Below, piece by piece: positions 5,448 to 6,060 of a DNA stretch of 6,060 bases. The notes beneath the pieces are model-generated. The model ran no database searches. It saw only the letters and a program-made list of their open reading frames with translations, and was not told where the DNA came from. This stretch comes from Clostridiales bacterium (lineage in GTDB: Bacteria; Bacillota; Clostridia; Lachnospirales; WRAX01). The position numbers and the translations under genes were made by a program. The DNA lies in the NCBI GenBank assembly GCA_031271375.1, contig JAISVU010000137.1, positions 1 through 6,060 of the forward strand, read 5' to 3'. Position 1 is the first letter of the stretch, and every line of letters starts with the position of its first letter.

Positions 5448-5488
5448 AAAAAGATAACAGACAGGCGCTGTTCGCCCATCTGTTATCT
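5448..5488 (-). terminator. Rho-independent terminator of the spore protein gene
   Basis: On the minus strand, AGATAACAGA (5488-5479) pairs perfectly with TCTGTTATCT (5461-5452). An inner GGCG/CGCC stem and a 5-base loop sit within it, and TTTTT follows (5452-5448). It lies 27 bases after the stop of the spore protein gene. The plus-strand side lacks a T-run, so it is a one-way terminator for the leftward gene. Confidence 0.88.
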
Positions 5489-5515
5489 ATTCATCATAAG
5501 CTAAAGCCTGTTTCT

Positions 5516-5791
5516 TTACAGGTGGGAGCCGCCGGCCATCTGGCGCTCTTGATTCTCGATCATTTTCTTCACCATGTAGCCGCCGACATAACCGTTCTGG
5601 CTGCTGGTGAGGTCGCCGTTATAGCCTTGCTTCAACGGCACGCCGATTTCTCCGGCCACTTCGTATTTGAACTTCGAAAGAGCCTCGCGGGCTTCGGGGA
5701 CTGCCGTCTTACCCGACTTGAGGGACTGGGACGTGAAGGCGCTCTGCCCCTGACTTTGACCCTGGCTCTGGCTTTGGTTTATGTTGTTCAT
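5516..5791 (-). CDS. Alpha/beta-type small acid-soluble spore protein
   Basis: This 91-residue protein has the conserved alpha/beta SASP core. FKYEVAGEIGVPL (41-53) contains the expected site for the germination protease GPR (E44-V45), and GYNGDLTSSQNGYVGG (56-71) is followed by MVKKMIENQERQM (73-85). These proteins coat DNA in the dormant spore, protect it from UV and chemical damage, and are degraded to amino acids at germination. The ATG at 5791 is chosen over one 33 bases upstream because AGGAGG (5803-5798) lies six bases before it. The first 28 residues are a Gln/Ser/Gly-rich extension (QSQSQGQSQGQS) that makes the protein longer than the roughly 60-75 residues usual for the family. A forespore sigma-G promoter would be expected, but no convincing match was found upstream. 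A strong terminator follows. Confidence 0.96.
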   Translation of the reverse strand: MNNINQSQSQGQSQGQSAFTSQSLKSGKTAVPEAREALSKFKYEVAGEIGVPLKQGYNGDLTSSQNGYVGGYMVKKMIENQERQMAGGSHL

Positions 5792-5797
5792 GTTTAT

Positions 5798-5803
5798 CCT
5801 CCT
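5798..5803 (-). promoter_or_regulatory. Ribosome binding site of the spore protein gene
   Basis: AGGAGG on the minus strand lies six bases before the ATG at 5791. It decides this start over the upstream in-frame ATG at 5824-5822. Confidence 0.88.
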
Positions 5804-5893
5804 GTATATTGATTGTTGCTGCAATAATATTATTACGCGCGGAGGATTTTTTATTAGCGGTAATTTTTAGAAGCCAGCTATCTAAACGCATTC

Positions 5894-6060
5894 TCAAAAT
5901 TCCCAAATATCTTCGGCCAACAAACAATCAAATGTTCTAACCACTGCTGTCAACTTAATCAAATAACTAAACAACGGAGCGTCTGGATTGAAAGAATCTC
6001 TTATTTCTGGGAGTTTTTCTAAGCGGTGAACGCCCAGGAACAACGGGAATCGGATATTTA
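5894..6060 (-). CDS. C-terminal fragment of an unrecognised protein (runs off right edge)
   Basis: One minus-strand frame is open from the window edge to a TGA at 5896-5894, giving the last 54 residues of a protein whose start is outside the window. The fragment begins NIRFPLFLGVHRLEKLPEIR and ends FDCLLAEDIWEF. The composition is protein-like, mixing hydrophobic and charged residues with aromatics, and the other two frames on this strand are interrupted. No known family is recognised. It would lie upstream of the spore protein gene on the same strand, with 102 bases between them and no clear terminator. The base composition is more AT-rich than that of the SLH gene. Confidence 0.55.
   Translation of the reverse strand, partial: NIRFPLFLGVHRLEKLPEIRDSFNPDAPLFSYLIKLTAVVRTFDCLLAEDIWEF

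Noticed and set aside
5413..5457. 14-codon plus-strand ORF with GGAGGT five bases upstream
   Set aside because: The Shine-Dalgarno sequence is good, but the ORF lies between a plus-strand terminator-like hairpin and the terminator of the opposite gene, has no promoter, and its stop is part of that hairpin. It is probably chance.
5222..5479. Minus-strand ORF of 85 codons over the repeat spacer
   Set aside because: It runs through two terminator hairpins and the 8-bp tandem units. The peptide is a by-product of the repeat sequence.
5522..5812. Plus-strand ORF of 96 codons
   Set aside because: It is antisense to the spore protein gene, which has conserved motifs, AGGAGG and a terminator on the minus strand.
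5801..5893. Sigma-G promoter for the spore protein gene
   Set aside because: Expected biologically, but no pair of -35 and -10 elements at the right spacing was convincing. The AATAATATTATT palindrome at 5823-5834 is probably just AT-rich sequence.
1..6060. CRISPR array, tRNA, rRNA or insertion sequence
   Set aside because: No regularly spaced short repeats, cloverleaf sequences, rRNA signatures or transposase genes with terminal inverted repeats were seen.

Overview
The window looks like chromosomal DNA of a spore-forming, anaerobic-type Firmicute (class Clostridia; a Peptococcaceae-like lineage is possible but unproven). The evidence is an alpha/beta-type small acid-soluble spore protein, a large exported protein with three SLH domains, consensus sigma-A promoters and strong GGAGG ribosome binding sites. 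The genes are GC-rich and the intergenic stretches are markedly AT-rich.

Layout. (1) Positions 1-331, minus strand: N-terminal part of a creatininase-family metal amidohydrolase that runs off the left edge, with a near-ideal promoter at 366-394. (2) 332-725: an AT-rich spacer with a doubtful 62-codon ORF carrying an HEVGH motif and the promoter of the next gene. (3) 726-1352, plus strand: a small serine recombinase of the resolvase/invertase family. (4) 1328-1434: two 28-bp palindromic sites flanking a short segment with a strong sigma-A promoter that points leftwards, back into the recombinase gene. (5) 1456-5166, plus strand: a 1236-residue secreted SLH surface protein with a beta-solenoid-like region, a Pro-rich linker and seven repeats of about 105-126 residues. 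(6) 5151-5403: a terminator hairpin present twice as an 83-bp direct repeat that includes the last codons and stop of the surface gene. (7) 5516-5791, minus strand: the spore protein gene with its own terminator. (8) 5894-6060, minus strand: the C-terminal end of an unrecognised gene.

Most interesting reading: positions 726-1455 have the architecture of a self-contained phase switch. The two sites have non-palindromic central dinucleotides, AC in one and GT in the other, so for a serine recombinase they are in inverted orientation. Strand exchange would flip the roughly 73-bp segment between them. As sequenced, the promoter faces away from the surface-protein gene and no good plus-strand promoter is visible there (OFF). 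After inversion the same promoter would lie about 60 bp upstream of the SLH start codon (ON). The recombinase reading frame, whose 3' end overlaps one site, would change only its last few residues. This is an inference from sequence and has not been shown to occur.
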